From assembly GCA_016200845.1 (NCBI GenBank), contig JACQDW010000046.1, positions 1 to 64,000 on the forward strand: a DNA stretch of 64,000 bases, in the 5' to 3' direction. Below, piece by piece: positions 1 through 9,013 of this stretch (positions within the stretch are counted from its first letter, which is position 1; every line of letters starts with the position of its first letter). The DNA is from Burkholderiales bacterium (GTDB lineage Bacteria > Pseudomonadota > Gammaproteobacteria > Burkholderiales > Burkholderiaceae_D). The notes beneath the pieces were generated by a model. That model did not search any database and was not told the DNA's origin. It saw nothing but the letters and a program-made list of their open reading frames with translations. The position numbers and the translations under genes were made by a program.

Positions 1-54
1 GATCCCGCAGCGAAATGTAGTTGTTTAGCTCGCTATTGAGAACAAAGAGAATTC

Positions 55-681
55 ATGAAAAACGAAACAAACAAATGGCGTGGTTTATATTTGGTGACGC
101 CCAATTGGGATGACACCGCGCGCTTATTGCAGGTGACAGAGCAGGCTTTGGAACGCGGTGTTTGTCTTTTGCAGTATCGCCACAAAACAGCCGATGCGGC
201 TTTGCGCCTGGAGCAGGCGAGTGCTTTGCAGAGCTTGTGCCGACGCTATGGTGTGCCTTTTATCATCAATGACTATCTGGACTTGTGCCAAGCGCTTGAT
301 GCAGATGGTTTGCATGTGGGCGGCACTGATATGTCTGTGGCCGAAGCGCGTGCGCAATTGGGTGTCGATAAAATCGTCGGAGCTTCATGCTATGGTGATT
401 TAGCTCTGGCACAGCGCGCATTTGAAGAGGGAGCGAGCTATATGGCGTTCGGTGGTTTTTACCCTTCTGTTGTAAAAAAATATCCCGTTACCACACCGCA
501 CACGATTGTTACAGAAGCGAAAGCGAGCATACCACTCCCCTTAGTGGTCATAGGTGGAATGAATGCTGTTTTGGCTAAGCCCTTAGTCGAGCAAGGCGCT
601 GATATGGTCGCTGCCATCAGCAGTGTTTATCTGGCGGATGAAGTTGGCATCGCGGTGCAAGGGTTTCGAGACTTGTTTTGA
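55..681 (+). CDS. thiE: Thiamine phosphate synthase
   Basis: ThiE joins hydroxymethylpyrimidine diphosphate to the thiazole phosphate to make thiamine monophosphate in the cytosol. The 208-residue protein has the usual length and the TIM-barrel landmarks: LQYRHK (residues 39-44, phosphate and substrate contact), FIINDY (69-74), DGLHVGGTD (84-92), GASCYGD (109-115), an FYPSVVKK loop (135-142) and VVIGGMNA (164-171). The ATG follows an AAAGAGAA Shine-Dalgarno stretch. The 54 bases upstream hold the end of an unidentified preceding gene or spacer; all three frames close there, so the neighbour cannot be named. In this group thiE normally ends a thi operon. Family assignment is firm. Confidence 0.93.
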   Translation: MKNETNKWRGLYLVTPNWDDTARLLQVTEQALERGVCLLQYRHKTADAALRLEQASALQSLCRRYGVPFIINDYLDLCQALDADGLHVGGTDMSVAEARAQLGVDKIVGASCYGDLALAQRAFEEGASYMAFGGFYPSVVKKYPVTTPHTIVTEAKASIPLPLVVIGGMNAVLAKPLVEQGADMVAAISSVYLADEVGIAVQGFRDLF

Positions 682-848
682 GTTGAGCTCGATAAGACCA
701 GTTGCTGATCAGTGTTGTGTATTCGCGCAAAAAAGCCGCCGCGCATCGGAAAACTATTAAAGTTTACGCACTTTTTTAATGGTAGTGACGCCTTTATTGT
801 ATGATCCTTGGAACGATCAAACCGATCCCCTGTTTAGGTTTTACAAAA

Positions 849-1715
849 ATGACTCAATCCACATCAATGGTGGCTGCAATTAATACGAATCGTCGCTTTA
901 TCCTGGAAATGCGCGGGTTTACCGACGCCGAAAAGAATATGCTAGCGTCAACTTTCCGGCTGACTGGCCGTCGCGAAATGTGCTACGTCGAACCGTCCGA
1001 GGGACATCAGCGCGCAGATATTTACCTGATCAATGCGGATAATCCCGAAGAAATAGAGTCTCTTTTACGTCAACAGATTGGCGTTCCTAATTCATATGCT
1101 CCAGCCGTCGTGATTGGACGTACAGCAGTAGAAACGCGCTGGCCTTTTGTTGCCAAGCCTATACATTGGATGCGGTTGTTTGAAAAACTCGATGAAGTGA
1201 TGCAGCGTGCATTACAAGAGCGCGATAAGCGTGCGCAAAAGCGAGTGGAAAGCTGGGATGGCAAGACGTTCCGCCGCTCATGCGATACTAAAGCGCCTCC
1301 CGTGCAAGAAGTGATTCCAGACGCAAAGCGCGAGACAGTTTTAGTCGTTGATGACAGTGCCACCGTGCGTGCTTTCATGCGCATCAAATTATCCCCTTTT
1401 AATTTTGATGTTGATTTTGCGGAGAGCGGTGAAGAGGCTGTTCAGAAGGCGCGCCGCAAACCTTTTACCTGCATTTTCCTCGACATCATGATGCCGGGCA
1501 TCGATGGCTATGAAGTTTGCAAACGCATCAAAGGCAATTCATCGACCAAGAAAACAGCGGTCGTGATGTTGACCAGCAAATCGTCAATGATCGATAAACT
1601 GCGTGCCAATTGGTCGGGCTGCGATGCTTTTCTTAGCAAACCTGTCGCCGAAGACGATTTGCTCGCCACTATCGCCAAATTTCTGCCTAGTGCGCGCGAT
1701 AGCATGAAAGATTAA
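849..1715 (+). CDS. Response regulator with N-terminal uncharacterised domain and C-terminal REC domain
   Basis: The last ~120 residues form a CheY-like receiver: acidic pair D168/D169 (in VLVVDDSATVR), phospho-acceptor D212 (FLDIMMPG), T242 and K264 (LSKP). The first ~110 residues are a second alpha/beta domain containing WPFVAKPIHW, which resembles a degenerate receiver-like fold, followed by a charged linker. No DNA-binding or enzymatic output domain is present, so it probably acts through protein contacts, as pilus or gliding regulators of the PilG/PilH type do; that role is inference. I chose the ATG at 849. An upstream in-frame ATG at 801 lies in a TATGAT sequence that looks like a -10 box, which would put the transcription start after it. 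Confidence 0.8.
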   Translation: MTQSTSMVAAINTNRRFILEMRGFTDAEKNMLASTFRLTGRREMCYVEPSEGHQRADIYLINADNPEEIESLLRQQIGVPNSYAPAVVIGRTAVETRWPFVAKPIHWMRLFEKLDEVMQRALQERDKRAQKRVESWDGKTFRRSCDTKAPPVQEVIPDAKRETVLVVDDSATVRAFMRIKLSPFNFDVDFAESGEEAVQKARRKPFTCIFLDIMMPGIDGYEVCKRIKGNSSTKKTAVVMLTSKSSMIDKLRANWSGCDAFLSKPVAEDDLLATIAKFLPSARDSMKD

Positions 1716-1727
1716 GATCTGTTGATA

Positions 1728-1770
1728 ATCAAAACCCGTCGATATCGAGTCGGGTTTTGATTTTGTTTTG
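1728..1770 (+). terminator. Intrinsic terminator after the response regulator
   Basis: A perfect 11-bp stem, ATCAAAACCCG at 1728-1738 and CGGGTTTTGAT at 1751-1761, is followed by a T-rich tract (TTTGTTTT). It begins 12 bases after the stop codon. Confidence 0.9.
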
Positions 1771-1816
1771 CCTCGCCATTCGCTGATCTTCCTCCGCGGT
1801 AAACTTTTCTTCCATT

Positions 1817-1927
1817 GTTTACTAAACACACTAAACTAAACTCAATTCCCTGTCTTTAATTGCTCTCAGATATTGAGACGATTAAGATCGTTTTGGTGTT
1901 TTTACCTTCTTCTTGTGTTTAATAAAC
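1817..1927 (+). promoter_or_regulatory. Paired palindromic operators upstream of the LacI-type gene
   Basis: The 11-mer palindrome GTTTANTAAAC occurs twice, at 1817-1827 (central C) and 1917-1927 (central A), exactly 100 bp apart. The second copy ends one base before the ATG at 1929 and covers the ribosome-binding region. Two identical half-site pairs at this spacing suit a LacI-family regulator that represses its own gene, possibly by looping. Binding by this protein is inference; the repeats themselves are directly visible. Confidence 0.6.
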
Positions 1928-1928
1928 C

Positions 1929-2927
1929 ATGCCGATCACCATACGCGATTTAGCGAAAGCAACCGGGCTGTCTTTAGGCACGATTTCGCGCGCGCTGAAG
2001 AATCAGGCGGGTTTGACCGAGAGCACGCGTGAGCGCGTGTTTGATGCAGCGCGTTCTTTGGGGTATGACTTATCTAAACTCAAAACTGGGCGCATACGCC
2101 GCATCGCTTTTCTTTTACATCGACAGCACAATACTTTGTCGAGCAGCCCTTTCTTTTCTCCTGTGTTGCATGGTGCCGAAGCGGCATGCCGGCGAGAAGG
2201 CATCGCGCTGTCATTCGTGGCGGTCGGTCCTGCCGAACCAGTGATGGAACAAATCCGCGTGCATCAACCTGATGCGATATTGTGCGCAGGATTTTTTGAG
2301 CCTGAGTTATTGCAGGCTTTGCGGGTGTCGGGCAAACCGATGGTGCTGATTGATATGCAATTGGCGGGCTATACCTCGATTAATCCCGACAACCGCTTGG
2401 GCGGCTATCTGGCGACCCGCCACCTGATCAAAACCGGCCGCAAGCGGATTGCCATGCTGTCTGGACCTGCCGCGCACTACAGCATACAAGAACGGGTGCA
2501 TGGCTTTCGCAAAGCTTTATTCGATTCCAAAATGCTGGCCAATCCCGAGCTGGAAATTGCGATTCCCCATCACGCCAACGAAGAGCAAACCGTCAAGCGT
2601 GCGATGCGCAGTTTGCTGGCCTTGAGCCAGCCTCCCGACGCTGTATTTTGCTACAACGATAGTACCGCTTTGAGCGCGATGCAGACTTGTCTGGAAGCCG
2701 GTTTGAAGATCCCGCATGATATCGCCATCATCGGCTTCGACGACATCAGCGCCGCAGCGAAATCAAATCCGCCTTTGAGTAGCTTGCGCGTCGACAAAGA
2801 AGCGCTGGGCGCAGAAGGCGTCGCCATGTTACTGCGCAAAGCGCAAGATGAAGTCGTCGAAAAAATCCTCAGCGTGCAATTAGTCGTTCGTGAAAGTAGC
2901 ACTGACGATTTGCCTTTGCGTTCTTAA
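1929..2927 (+). CDS. LacI/GalR-family transcriptional regulator
   Basis: The N-terminus is a LacI-type helix-turn-helix (ITIRDLAKATGLSLGTISRA, residues 3-22) followed by the hinge region. Residues ~60-325 form a periplasmic-binding-protein-like sugar-sensing domain, with IIGFDDI near residue 273 and SLRVDKEALG in the usual C-terminal place. At 332 residues it has the standard length. It directly precedes a secreted GH92 mannosidase gene, so it may respond to a mannose-containing or related sugar; that is inferred from context only. No Shine-Dalgarno sequence is clear because a GTTTAATAAAC palindrome abuts the start codon. Confidence 0.9.
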   Translation: MPITIRDLAKATGLSLGTISRALKNQAGLTESTRERVFDAARSLGYDLSKLKTGRIRRIAFLLHRQHNTLSSSPFFSPVLHGAEAACRREGIALSFVAVGPAEPVMEQIRVHQPDAILCAGFFEPELLQALRVSGKPMVLIDMQLAGYTSINPDNRLGGYLATRHLIKTGRKRIAMLSGPAAHYSIQERVHGFRKALFDSKMLANPELEIAIPHHANEEQTVKRAMRSLLALSQPPDAVFCYNDSTALSAMQTCLEAGLKIPHDIAIIGFDDISAAAKSNPPLSSLRVDKEALGAEGVAMLLRKAQDEVVEKILSVQLVVRESSTDDLPLRS

Positions 2928-2969
2928 ATCCATTTTCCCCTAGAACCGTTTCCTGTTTTGGAGTCGCCT

Positions 2970-5321
2970 ATGTTTACCCGTAAGAATTTGAGTAGCTTGT
3001 CTATTATTGTGATGCTGATGAGCCTCAGTAGCGCTGCCATCAGTGCGCCAGCGACTACGCCGAGCTCATCGTCGCGCCCGGTTGATGCTGTCAATGTCTT
3101 CATAGGCACAGGTGGTGATGGCCACACGTTTCCCGGCGCGACACGACCATTTGGTATGGTGCAATTAAGCCCCGATACGCAAGTACGTCACTTCAAACAG
3201 AGTTATCCCTGGGCGGCCGGTTATCGCTATGAAGACGACAGCATTCTCGGCTTTTCGCACACGCATTTTTCTGGCACCGGACACTCCGATTTAGGTGATG
3301 TGTTGGTGATGCCCTATAGCGGTGAAACCAAGTGGGAACCCGGCTATCCCGAGCGCGCCTTTAGTGGCTATCGCTCGCGTTTTAGTCATCAAGAAGAGCG
3401 TGCCGAGCCCGGCTATTATGCGGTGAAATTGCTTGATCATGAGGTCGATGTCGAGCTGACCGCCAGTGATAGAGTCGGCCTGCATCGCTATCAATTTTCT
3501 AAAGGCGCGAGCGCCAAAATTCTGGTCGATCTGCGTCAAAGTATTTACGACTATAAAAACAAAAATCTGTGGAGCAGCATGCGCGTGCGCAGTTCACAAT
3601 TGGTGACCGGTATGCGTGTTACGCGTGGCTGGGCAGCGGGTCGGCAGCTGTATTTTGCGATGCAATTTTCTCGCCCTTTCTTAAATCGTGACATACAAAA
3701 TCGCGAAGACGCAGTCGAGTATCGCGGCTTTGCTGGCCCCGGCACTGGCGGCAAAGAGAAGATGCAAGTCGAAGGCAAGGGCATCGTCGCTGCTTTTGAT
3801 TTTGGCGTGCCTAGCGACCATACCGTGATGGTGAAAGTAGCGATCTCGGCGGTCAGTGAAGACGGCGCTATCGCTAATCTCTCCGAAATGCCCGACTGGG
3901 ATTTTGCCGCCGAGCGCAGAAAAGCCAGCGCTGCCTGGAACGATGCGCTAGCTGTGGTCGATATTAGTGCGAAGCCAGAGATGCGCACCTTGGCCTACAC
4001 GGCGCTTTATCACAGCATGATGGGGCCGAGTTTGTTTATGGATGTCGATGGTCGTTATCGTGGTGGTGACAATCAAGTGCATCAGGCACACGGTTTTCGT
4101 TTTCACTCGACCTTTTCTTTGTGGGACACTTATCGCGCCTTGCACCCCTTGCTGACGCTATTGCAGCCAGCACAGCGCAATGCCGATTTTGTGCAATCAC
4201 TGGTCGCCTCGCAGCAGCATAGCCCCGATGGCATCTTACCGGTCTGGCAGTTCCACGGATTGGAAACCTGGTGCATGATAGGTTATCACGCAGTCCCTGT
4301 AATCGCCGACGCCTATATGAAAGGCATCACAGGTTTTGATGCCGAAGCAGCTTTGAACGCCATGATCAACAGTGCAGAATACGGCGCTTATGGCGGCTTA
4401 AAACACTATATGAAACTCGGCTATGTGCCCATCGATCTGGAACCAGAAGCCGCCTCCAAAACAGTGGAATATGCCTTCGACGACTGGACCATCGCACGCA
4501 TGGCAGAGAAGATGGGCAAGCTTGATATCGCGCAAAAATTCTATGCCCGTGCGCAAACTTATCGCAATGTGTTCGACACCCAAACAGGCTTTATCCGTGC
4601 CCGTAAATCAACGTGTGAATTCCGCGTTCCCTTCGATCCAGCGATTTCCAACTTTGGCAGTGACTATACCGAAGGCAGTGCCTGGCAATACTCGTGGTAT
4701 ATGCCTCACGATAATGCTGGCTTGAGTCATTTGCTGGGAGGCGATACGGCGGCAGCGGCCAAGATCGATCAAGTGTTCGATGCCAAAGTCGATGAAAAAG
4801 TGTATGCGCACATGGAAGATATTTCCGGTCTGATCGGACACTACGCGCATGGCAACGAGCCCTCGCATCATGTCGCCTATCTCTACAATTATTTTGGCGC
4901 GCCATGGAAGACGCAACAACGCTTGCAGCAAATTGTGAGCTCGCAATATCATGCCAAGCCAGACGGCTTGTCGGGCAATGATGATCTCGGTCAAATGTCG
5001 GCATGGCTGATGTTCACCAGTCTGGGCTTTTATCCTGTCGCGCCGGGCAGCAATGAATACATCATAGGGCGACCCTTTCTCGATCAAGCGGTGCTGACTC
5101 TGCCGAATGGAAAACGCTTCACCATACGCGCAAAAAATTTGAGTGCAGATCATCCGTATGTCGCCAGCGTAAGCTTGAACGGAAAACCCTTGGAGCGCAG
5201 CTTCCTGCGCCATGAAGAAATCATGGCTGGCGGCGAATTAGTCTTCACCATGCAAGCGCAGCCGAATAAGCAATGGGGCAGTGCCAAGAGCGCGCGGCCT
5301 TATACGCAAACGGCGTATTGA
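2970..5321 (+). CDS. Secreted GH92-family alpha-mannosidase
   Basis: This glycoside hydrolase family 92 enzyme (calcium-dependent exo-alpha-mannosidases acting on mannans or N-glycans) is about 784 residues. It has a signal peptide (MFTRKNLSS..., hydrophobic to about residue 24, cleavage after AISA). The family signature GTGGDGHTFPGATRPFGMVQ lies near the N-terminus. The catalytic domain shows TEGSAWQY (candidate general acid E568) and GNDDLGQMSAW (residues 669-679, acidic pair D671/D672). The start is the ATG at 2970, preceded by GGAG; the frame is open back to a TTG at 2958 but that codon precedes the ribosome site. The gene lies 42 bases after the LacI gene and is probably controlled by it. 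Confidence 0.92.
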   Translation: MFTRKNLSSLSIIVMLMSLSSAAISAPATTPSSSSRPVDAVNVFIGTGGDGHTFPGATRPFGMVQLSPDTQVRHFKQSYPWAAGYRYEDDSILGFSHTHFSGTGHSDLGDVLVMPYSGETKWEPGYPERAFSGYRSRFSHQEERAEPGYYAVKLLDHEVDVELTASDRVGLHRYQFSKGASAKILVDLRQSIYDYKNKNLWSSMRVRSSQLVTGMRVTRGWAAGRQLYFAMQFSRPFLNRDIQNREDAVEYRGFAGPGTGGKEKMQVEGKGIVAAFDFGVPSDHTVMVKVAISAVSEDGAIANLSEMPDWDFAAERRKASAAWNDALAVVDISAKPEMRTLAYTALYHSMMGPSLFMDVDGRYRGGDNQVHQAHGFRFHSTFSLWDTYRALHPLLTLLQPAQRNADFVQSLVASQQHSPDGILPVWQFHGLETWCMIGYHAVPVIADAYMKGITGFDAEAALNAMINSAEYGAYGGLKHYMKLGYVPIDLEPEAASKTVEYAFDDWTIARMAEKMGKLDIAQKFYARAQTYRNVFDTQTGFIRARKSTCEFRVPFDPAISNFGSDYTEGSAWQYSWYMPHDNAGLSHLLGGDTAAAAKIDQVFDAKVDEKVYAHMEDISGLIGHYAHGNEPSHHVAYLYNYFGAPWKTQQRLQQIVSSQYHAKPDGLSGNDDLGQMSAWLMFTSLGFYPVAPGSNEYIIGRPFLDQAVLTLPNGKRFTIRAKNLSADHPYVASVSLNGKPLERSFLRHEEIMAGGELVFTMQAQPNKQWGSAKSARPYTQTAY

Positions 5322-5341
5322 GTTTGTTCTGGTGAGAAAAT

Positions 5342-5485
5342 AAAACCCCTCAACGCCGAGACGCCGAGGCGCTGAGTAAAACCTCGAATGAGAGGATACC
5401 CTTTGTATCGATGGTGAAAAGGAGAGTTCGCTTGCTCTTTGTCCGCCTTTCTCAGCGCCTCAGCGCCTCGGCGTTGAGGGGTTTT
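5342..5485. repeat. Long inverted repeat with 35-nt arms
   Basis: Arms at 5342-5376 and 5451-5485 are reverse complements at 33 of 35 positions. Each arm is built of small GCCGAGG/GCCTCGG units, and the outer ends read AAAACCCCTCAACG and CGTTGAGGGGTTTT. The 74-nt middle holds no gene. It fills most of the 258-bp gap between the GH92 and M20 genes. It resembles dispersed intergenic hairpins of proteobacteria; no second copy exists in this window. Confidence 0.8.
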
Positions 5486-5579
5486 GTCTTTATCGATCCA
5501 CTGACTGAACTGTTAAGTTTGTTCCGCAAAGTAAACTAGGGCACAATGCCCCACGATCTTTTTTATTTGGAGTGCATCC

Positions 5580-6911
5580 ATGAAGTCTCAGCTTGCGATC
5601 AAACTTGGTATCACCTTTTCCTTGATGTTGAACCTGTCGGCACAAGCGCAAAATGTCGAACTGCAAAAGGCGATTGCGCAGAATTATCAGAGTCAATTAC
5701 GGCCTTTGTTCGAGCATTTTCATCAGAACCCTGAGCTCTCTTTTATGGAGACCAATACCTCAGCGCGCCTGGCAAAAGAGTTGCGCGCGATTGGGTATGA
5801 GGTGACCGAAGGCGTGGCAAAAACAGGTGTGGTTGCCATACTCAAAAATGGCCCAGGCCCTCTGGTCATGCTGCGCGCTGATATGGATGGCCTGCCGCTA
5901 GAAGAAAAATCAGGTCTACCGTATGCTTCAAGAGTGCAGCAAAAAGATGGCGAAGGCAAAACGCAATTTGTCATGCACGCCTGCGGCCATGATGTGCACA
6001 TCACCAGCCTGATTGGCACCGCCGTGCAAATGATGGCGCGCCGTGCGCAATGGTCGGGCACCTTGATGTTGATAGGACAGCCAGCAGAAGAGCGCGTCGG
6101 CGGTGCGCTGGCGATGATGAAAGATCAGGTGTGGCAACGCTTTGGCAAACCTGATTATGCCTTAGCGTTTCACGTCGATGCAGGTAGTGAAGCGGGCAAG
6201 ATTACTGCTGTAGAAGGCTCCCCGTACTCTGGTGTAGATACGGTGGAGATTACTGTGCATGGTGTCGGTACGCATGGCGCATATCCACATTTAGGTAAAG
6301 ATCCTGTCGTCATCGCCGCACAAATTGTGCTCGCTCTGCAAACCATCGTCACCCGCGAAGTCGCACCGCGCGAGCCTGCCGTGATTACCGTCGGTTCCTT
6401 CCATGCGGGCACCAAATCGAATATTATTTCTGATCAAGCGAAATTGCAGCTCAGCGTACGCAGCGAAAATAAAGCGACCCGTGCCTTACTTTTGTCCGCC
6501 ATCAAACGTGTCGCCAAACATACCGCGCTCGCCGCTGGATTGCCAGATAGTCTCTTACCCGAAGTGGTCGAAGTCGATACCCCGACACCGCCGACTCTCA
6601 ACGACATTCCATTGACGCAAAGACTCAAAAAAGTCTGGGCAGAGCGCATAGGCAAAGACGCCTTCGCCACCGATAAAATGCGCGACGGCATGGGCGCAGA
6701 AGACTTCCCCTTTTTCACCAGCGAGCCATATATCCCTAGCGTCTATTTCTCCATAGGCGGGACACCAAAAGAAGATTTCGACAAAGAGAAAAGTGGCGGC
6801 ACAAAAGTACCGGGACACCACAGCCCCCTCTTCAAAATCACACCAGAACCAGCGATACGCGCAGGGGTGGAAGCGAGCGTGGTGGCGCTGATGGATTTAC
6901 TCAAAAAGTAG
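5580..6911 (+). CDS. Secreted M20D-family amidohydrolase (hippurate hydrolase/aminoacylase type)
   Basis: The 443-residue protein starts with a signal peptide (MKSQLAIKLGITFSLMLNLS..AQA, cleavage near residue 23). The metallopeptidase M20 subfamily D signature follows: LRADMDGLPLEE (residues ~97-108) and HACGHDVH (~131-138, metal ligands), then AEERVGGA (~167-174), GVGTHGAYPH (~226-235) and the late GMGAEDF (~369-375). Members hydrolyse N-acyl amino acids or small peptides. The signal peptide puts it in the periplasm or outside. The start ATG is preceded by GGAG eight bases upstream. Substrate is not predictable from the sequence. Confidence 0.88.
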   Translation: MKSQLAIKLGITFSLMLNLSAQAQNVELQKAIAQNYQSQLRPLFEHFHQNPELSFMETNTSARLAKELRAIGYEVTEGVAKTGVVAILKNGPGPLVMLRADMDGLPLEEKSGLPYASRVQQKDGEGKTQFVMHACGHDVHITSLIGTAVQMMARRAQWSGTLMLIGQPAEERVGGALAMMKDQVWQRFGKPDYALAFHVDAGSEAGKITAVEGSPYSGVDTVEITVHGVGTHGAYPHLGKDPVVIAAQIVLALQTIVTREVAPREPAVITVGSFHAGTKSNIISDQAKLQLSVRSENKATRALLLSAIKRVAKHTALAAGLPDSLLPEVVEVDTPTPPTLNDIPLTQRLKKVWAERIGKDAFATDKMRDGMGAEDFPFFTSEPYIPSVYFSIGGTPKEDFDKEKSGGTKVPGHHSPLFKITPEPAIRAGVEASVVALMDLLKK

Positions 6912-6920
6912 ATGATCGTA

Positions 6921-6939
6921 GGGCGGGTTGCAACCCGCC
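6921..6939. repeat. Perfect palindrome of the CGTAGGGCGGGTT repeat type
   Basis: The 18-mer GGCGGGTTGCAACCCGCC (6922-6939) is a perfect palindrome directly after the amidohydrolase stop, preceded by ATCGTAG. The same words recur inverted at 63678-63740 and in decayed form at 60805-60849, so this is a dispersed intergenic repeat family. Confidence 0.7.
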
Positions 6940-6949
6940 ACCACGCAAC

Positions 6950-7160
6950 TTAAAAACCGTGATCAAACGTCAAACGCAATTGACGGTAAGAGCGAAACTT
7001 CGACGTTTGCCAGATTTCGCCATCGGCGTTAAACCATTGCATCAGGTTTTCGCTTTGGCGATTGAGTAGATTGTCGATGGCAAAGCGTAGCTTGGTTTTG
7101 TGAGTGAATTTCCACAGTGTGTACAGGTCTAAATCGACTGAGCTGTGTGGAGAAAGTCGT
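6950..7160 (-). pseudogene. Out-of-frame 3' remnant of the TonB-dependent receptor gene
   Basis: Read on the minus strand in a frame different from the receptor upstream, this segment encodes SVDLDLYTLWKF, then LRFAIDNLLNRQ and finally RQLRLTFDHGF followed by TAA (6950-6952). These are typical last beta-strands of a TonB-dependent receptor, including the terminal Phe needed for outer-membrane assembly. The receptor frame stops at 7129 instead. The missing stretch between the two frames suggests an internal deletion plus a frameshift. Confidence 0.8.
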
Positions 7161-8916
7161 TGATTAAGTATTGAATATTAAGATCGACGCGCTTGCTGAT
7201 TGCGTCGCCAGCATTCACGACTTGTCGCCACCAGAATTGATCAATGATTTTAGCCTGCATACGATGAAGGTCTGTAATTTCTCGCACAATAGCCTTTACG
7301 CTGTAGGCAAATTCCTGGGCATCATTGTGCTCGTAACTGGCCTCGAACGACCAAGCGAGTTCGGGCTTTAACATTGGGTTGCCACGTACACTGGGATTTT
7401 GTTCCGAGTTATTGGGAAGTACGAATCTTGGATGAACTAAGAAAAAATTCCCCGGAGCTTTGAAGGTGCGAGAGACACCAACCCGTAACCGATCTGAATT
7501 CTCAGAATTGAGTTGCCATAGTGTTTGTATGATGGGGCTCCATACACTTGACGTATTTTGGGCTGCAATCTGCTCACTACCTTCACTGGATACATTCACG
7601 TTCTCCCAGCGCAGGCCGAAATAGGCGGAAGATTCCTTACGAAATTTCCATTCGTCTTGTACAAAGGCGGCGTAGTTATTGACGACGGAATGGGTAGCCT
7701 GATGTTTAACGCTATCGCCAATTAGTTCGGGCGGCGTGTTGATAACTGTAAGTTCCTGATTGCGTTCGTTACGATTATTAACGCTCGAAAGCGTGATCCC
7801 GCCAACGATGTCATGTTCTTCATTGCTAGGTGCTGTTAACTTAAGTGAAGTAGCGACCCGGTTTTCTAGCTCATGCAAATAAACCTGTCGGGCAAATAGC
7901 AAGTGTTCTTGTAGGTCGAAATTACTGTCTTTGTCGCGAAAATTGCTGCGTCTCCCAGATAAATTGATGCTGAAATCTAGTTTGGTTGCTTCGCCTAGTT
8001 TGTCTAAGAGCTTGATCGTGGTGCCACTATTCACGTCTTGAAGTTGATTGTTTCGTCGTATGTGTGGATATGGCAGCGGATCACCTTTTTGAAAGGTATA
8101 TGTTTCTCTAGCAGTATTCTTTCCATCGCTGGTCAGAAGATGACTCGTCACTTTGAGATTAAAGCCATCTGGTTTTCTATATTGAATAACCGGGTTGATA
8201 GAGAAGCTCTGTATCGGATATTCAGATTTGTCAGCGCGAGAATATTCACGCACCGGTTCATTTTTTAGATCGCGTTCATAGGTGTGAGAGTCACCCAATG
8301 AAGACGAGACATACTGCCTCGCCGACGCGGTAATCGAGTACGACCAATTATCCCATTTGTCCGAACTAGTCCAACTAATTTGCGGCGTAGTTTTCGTTTC
8401 GTGTGAAAGCGCAAGTGTGAGATTGTTCTGCTTACTCTGCGGCACCTTCTTCAAAATAATATTGATCGTCCCAGCTACGCCCTGACTGCTAAATTCCGCA
8501 CTGCCCAAGCGATAGATCTCTACGCGTTCTATGCTTTGCATGGGAATGTCGTTGATGCTGATGCCGCGTGGTGGTTCGCCATCGACCAGAATTTGCGTGT
8601 AGCCGCTGTTTAAACCGGGCAATTGCATCACGCCTTTGACCACGATTACGCCAGGCACACGCTTCATCGCTTCGGTGATGTTGGTGTCGCCATAGCGGAT
8701 TAAGTCGGCATTGCTGACGATGCTTTTGGCGGCGGCATCGCGTCGTTGATTTTCGACTTCGCTCTTGGCCTTAACTTCGATCTCTTGTGTTTTTGTTTTA
8801 TCGCTGTCTTGTTTGACGCTGGGTGCCGCTGCTTGATTTTGTGCTGCTGTTGGCTGGGTAAAAGTGATGGCAGCAGCTAGCAATGCGCAAGGCAAAAGTG
8901 ACTTGTGACTGGACAT
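7129..8916 (-). CDS. TonB-dependent outer-membrane receptor, C-terminally truncated
   Basis: The 595-residue product has a signal peptide (MSSHKSLLPCALLAAAITF..., cleavage after TAAQ near residue 26) and a plug domain. Visible plug motifs are ITEAMKRVPGVIVV, GYTQILVDGEPPRG, IPMQSIERVEIYRLG and GVAGTINIILKK. A beta-barrel follows with many alternating aromatic strands. The reading frame ends at HTAQSI, well before the expected C-terminus, whose last strands lie out of frame downstream (6950-7160). About 80-100 residues typical of the late barrel also seem missing. The gene is probably inactive. Ligand is unknown; proximity to the GH92/LacI genes may be incidental. Confidence 0.85.
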   Translation of the reverse strand: MSSHKSLLPCALLAAAITFTQPTAAQNQAAAPSVKQDSDKTKTQEIEVKAKSEVENQRRDAAAKSIVSNADLIRYGDTNITEAMKRVPGVIVVKGVMQLPGLNSGYTQILVDGEPPRGISINDIPMQSIERVEIYRLGSAEFSSQGVAGTINIILKKVPQSKQNNLTLALSHETKTTPQISWTSSDKWDNWSYSITASARQYVSSSLGDSHTYERDLKNEPVREYSRADKSEYPIQSFSINPVIQYRKPDGFNLKVTSHLLTSDGKNTARETYTFQKGDPLPYPHIRRNNQLQDVNSGTTIKLLDKLGEATKLDFSINLSGRRSNFRDKDSNFDLQEHLLFARQVYLHELENRVATSLKLTAPSNEEHDIVGGITLSSVNNRNERNQELTVINTPPELIGDSVKHQATHSVVNNYAAFVQDEWKFRKESSAYFGLRWENVNVSSEGSEQIAAQNTSSVWSPIIQTLWQLNSENSDRLRVGVSRTFKAPGNFFLVHPRFVLPNNSEQNPSVRGNPMLKPELAWSFEASYEHNDAQEFAYSVKAIVREITDLHRMQAKIIDQFWWRQVVNAGDAISKRVDLNIQYLINDFLHTAQSI

Positions 8917-9013
8917 GAGAATTTGAAAAAATTAGCAAGCGGACATTGTCGCGGCGGCTTAACTTAGTGTCAATCGTTTAATCGTTTCAGTATATCGCTG
9001 TGTCGTTAGCGAC

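Noticed and set aside
1-54. Identifiable end of an upstream thi gene
   Set aside because: All three plus frames end within 40 bases and none gives a recognisable C-terminus.
801-848. Longer N-terminus of the response regulator from the ATG at 801
   Set aside because: That ATG is part of a TATGAT -10-like hexamer and lacks a ribosome site; the added residues show no family features.
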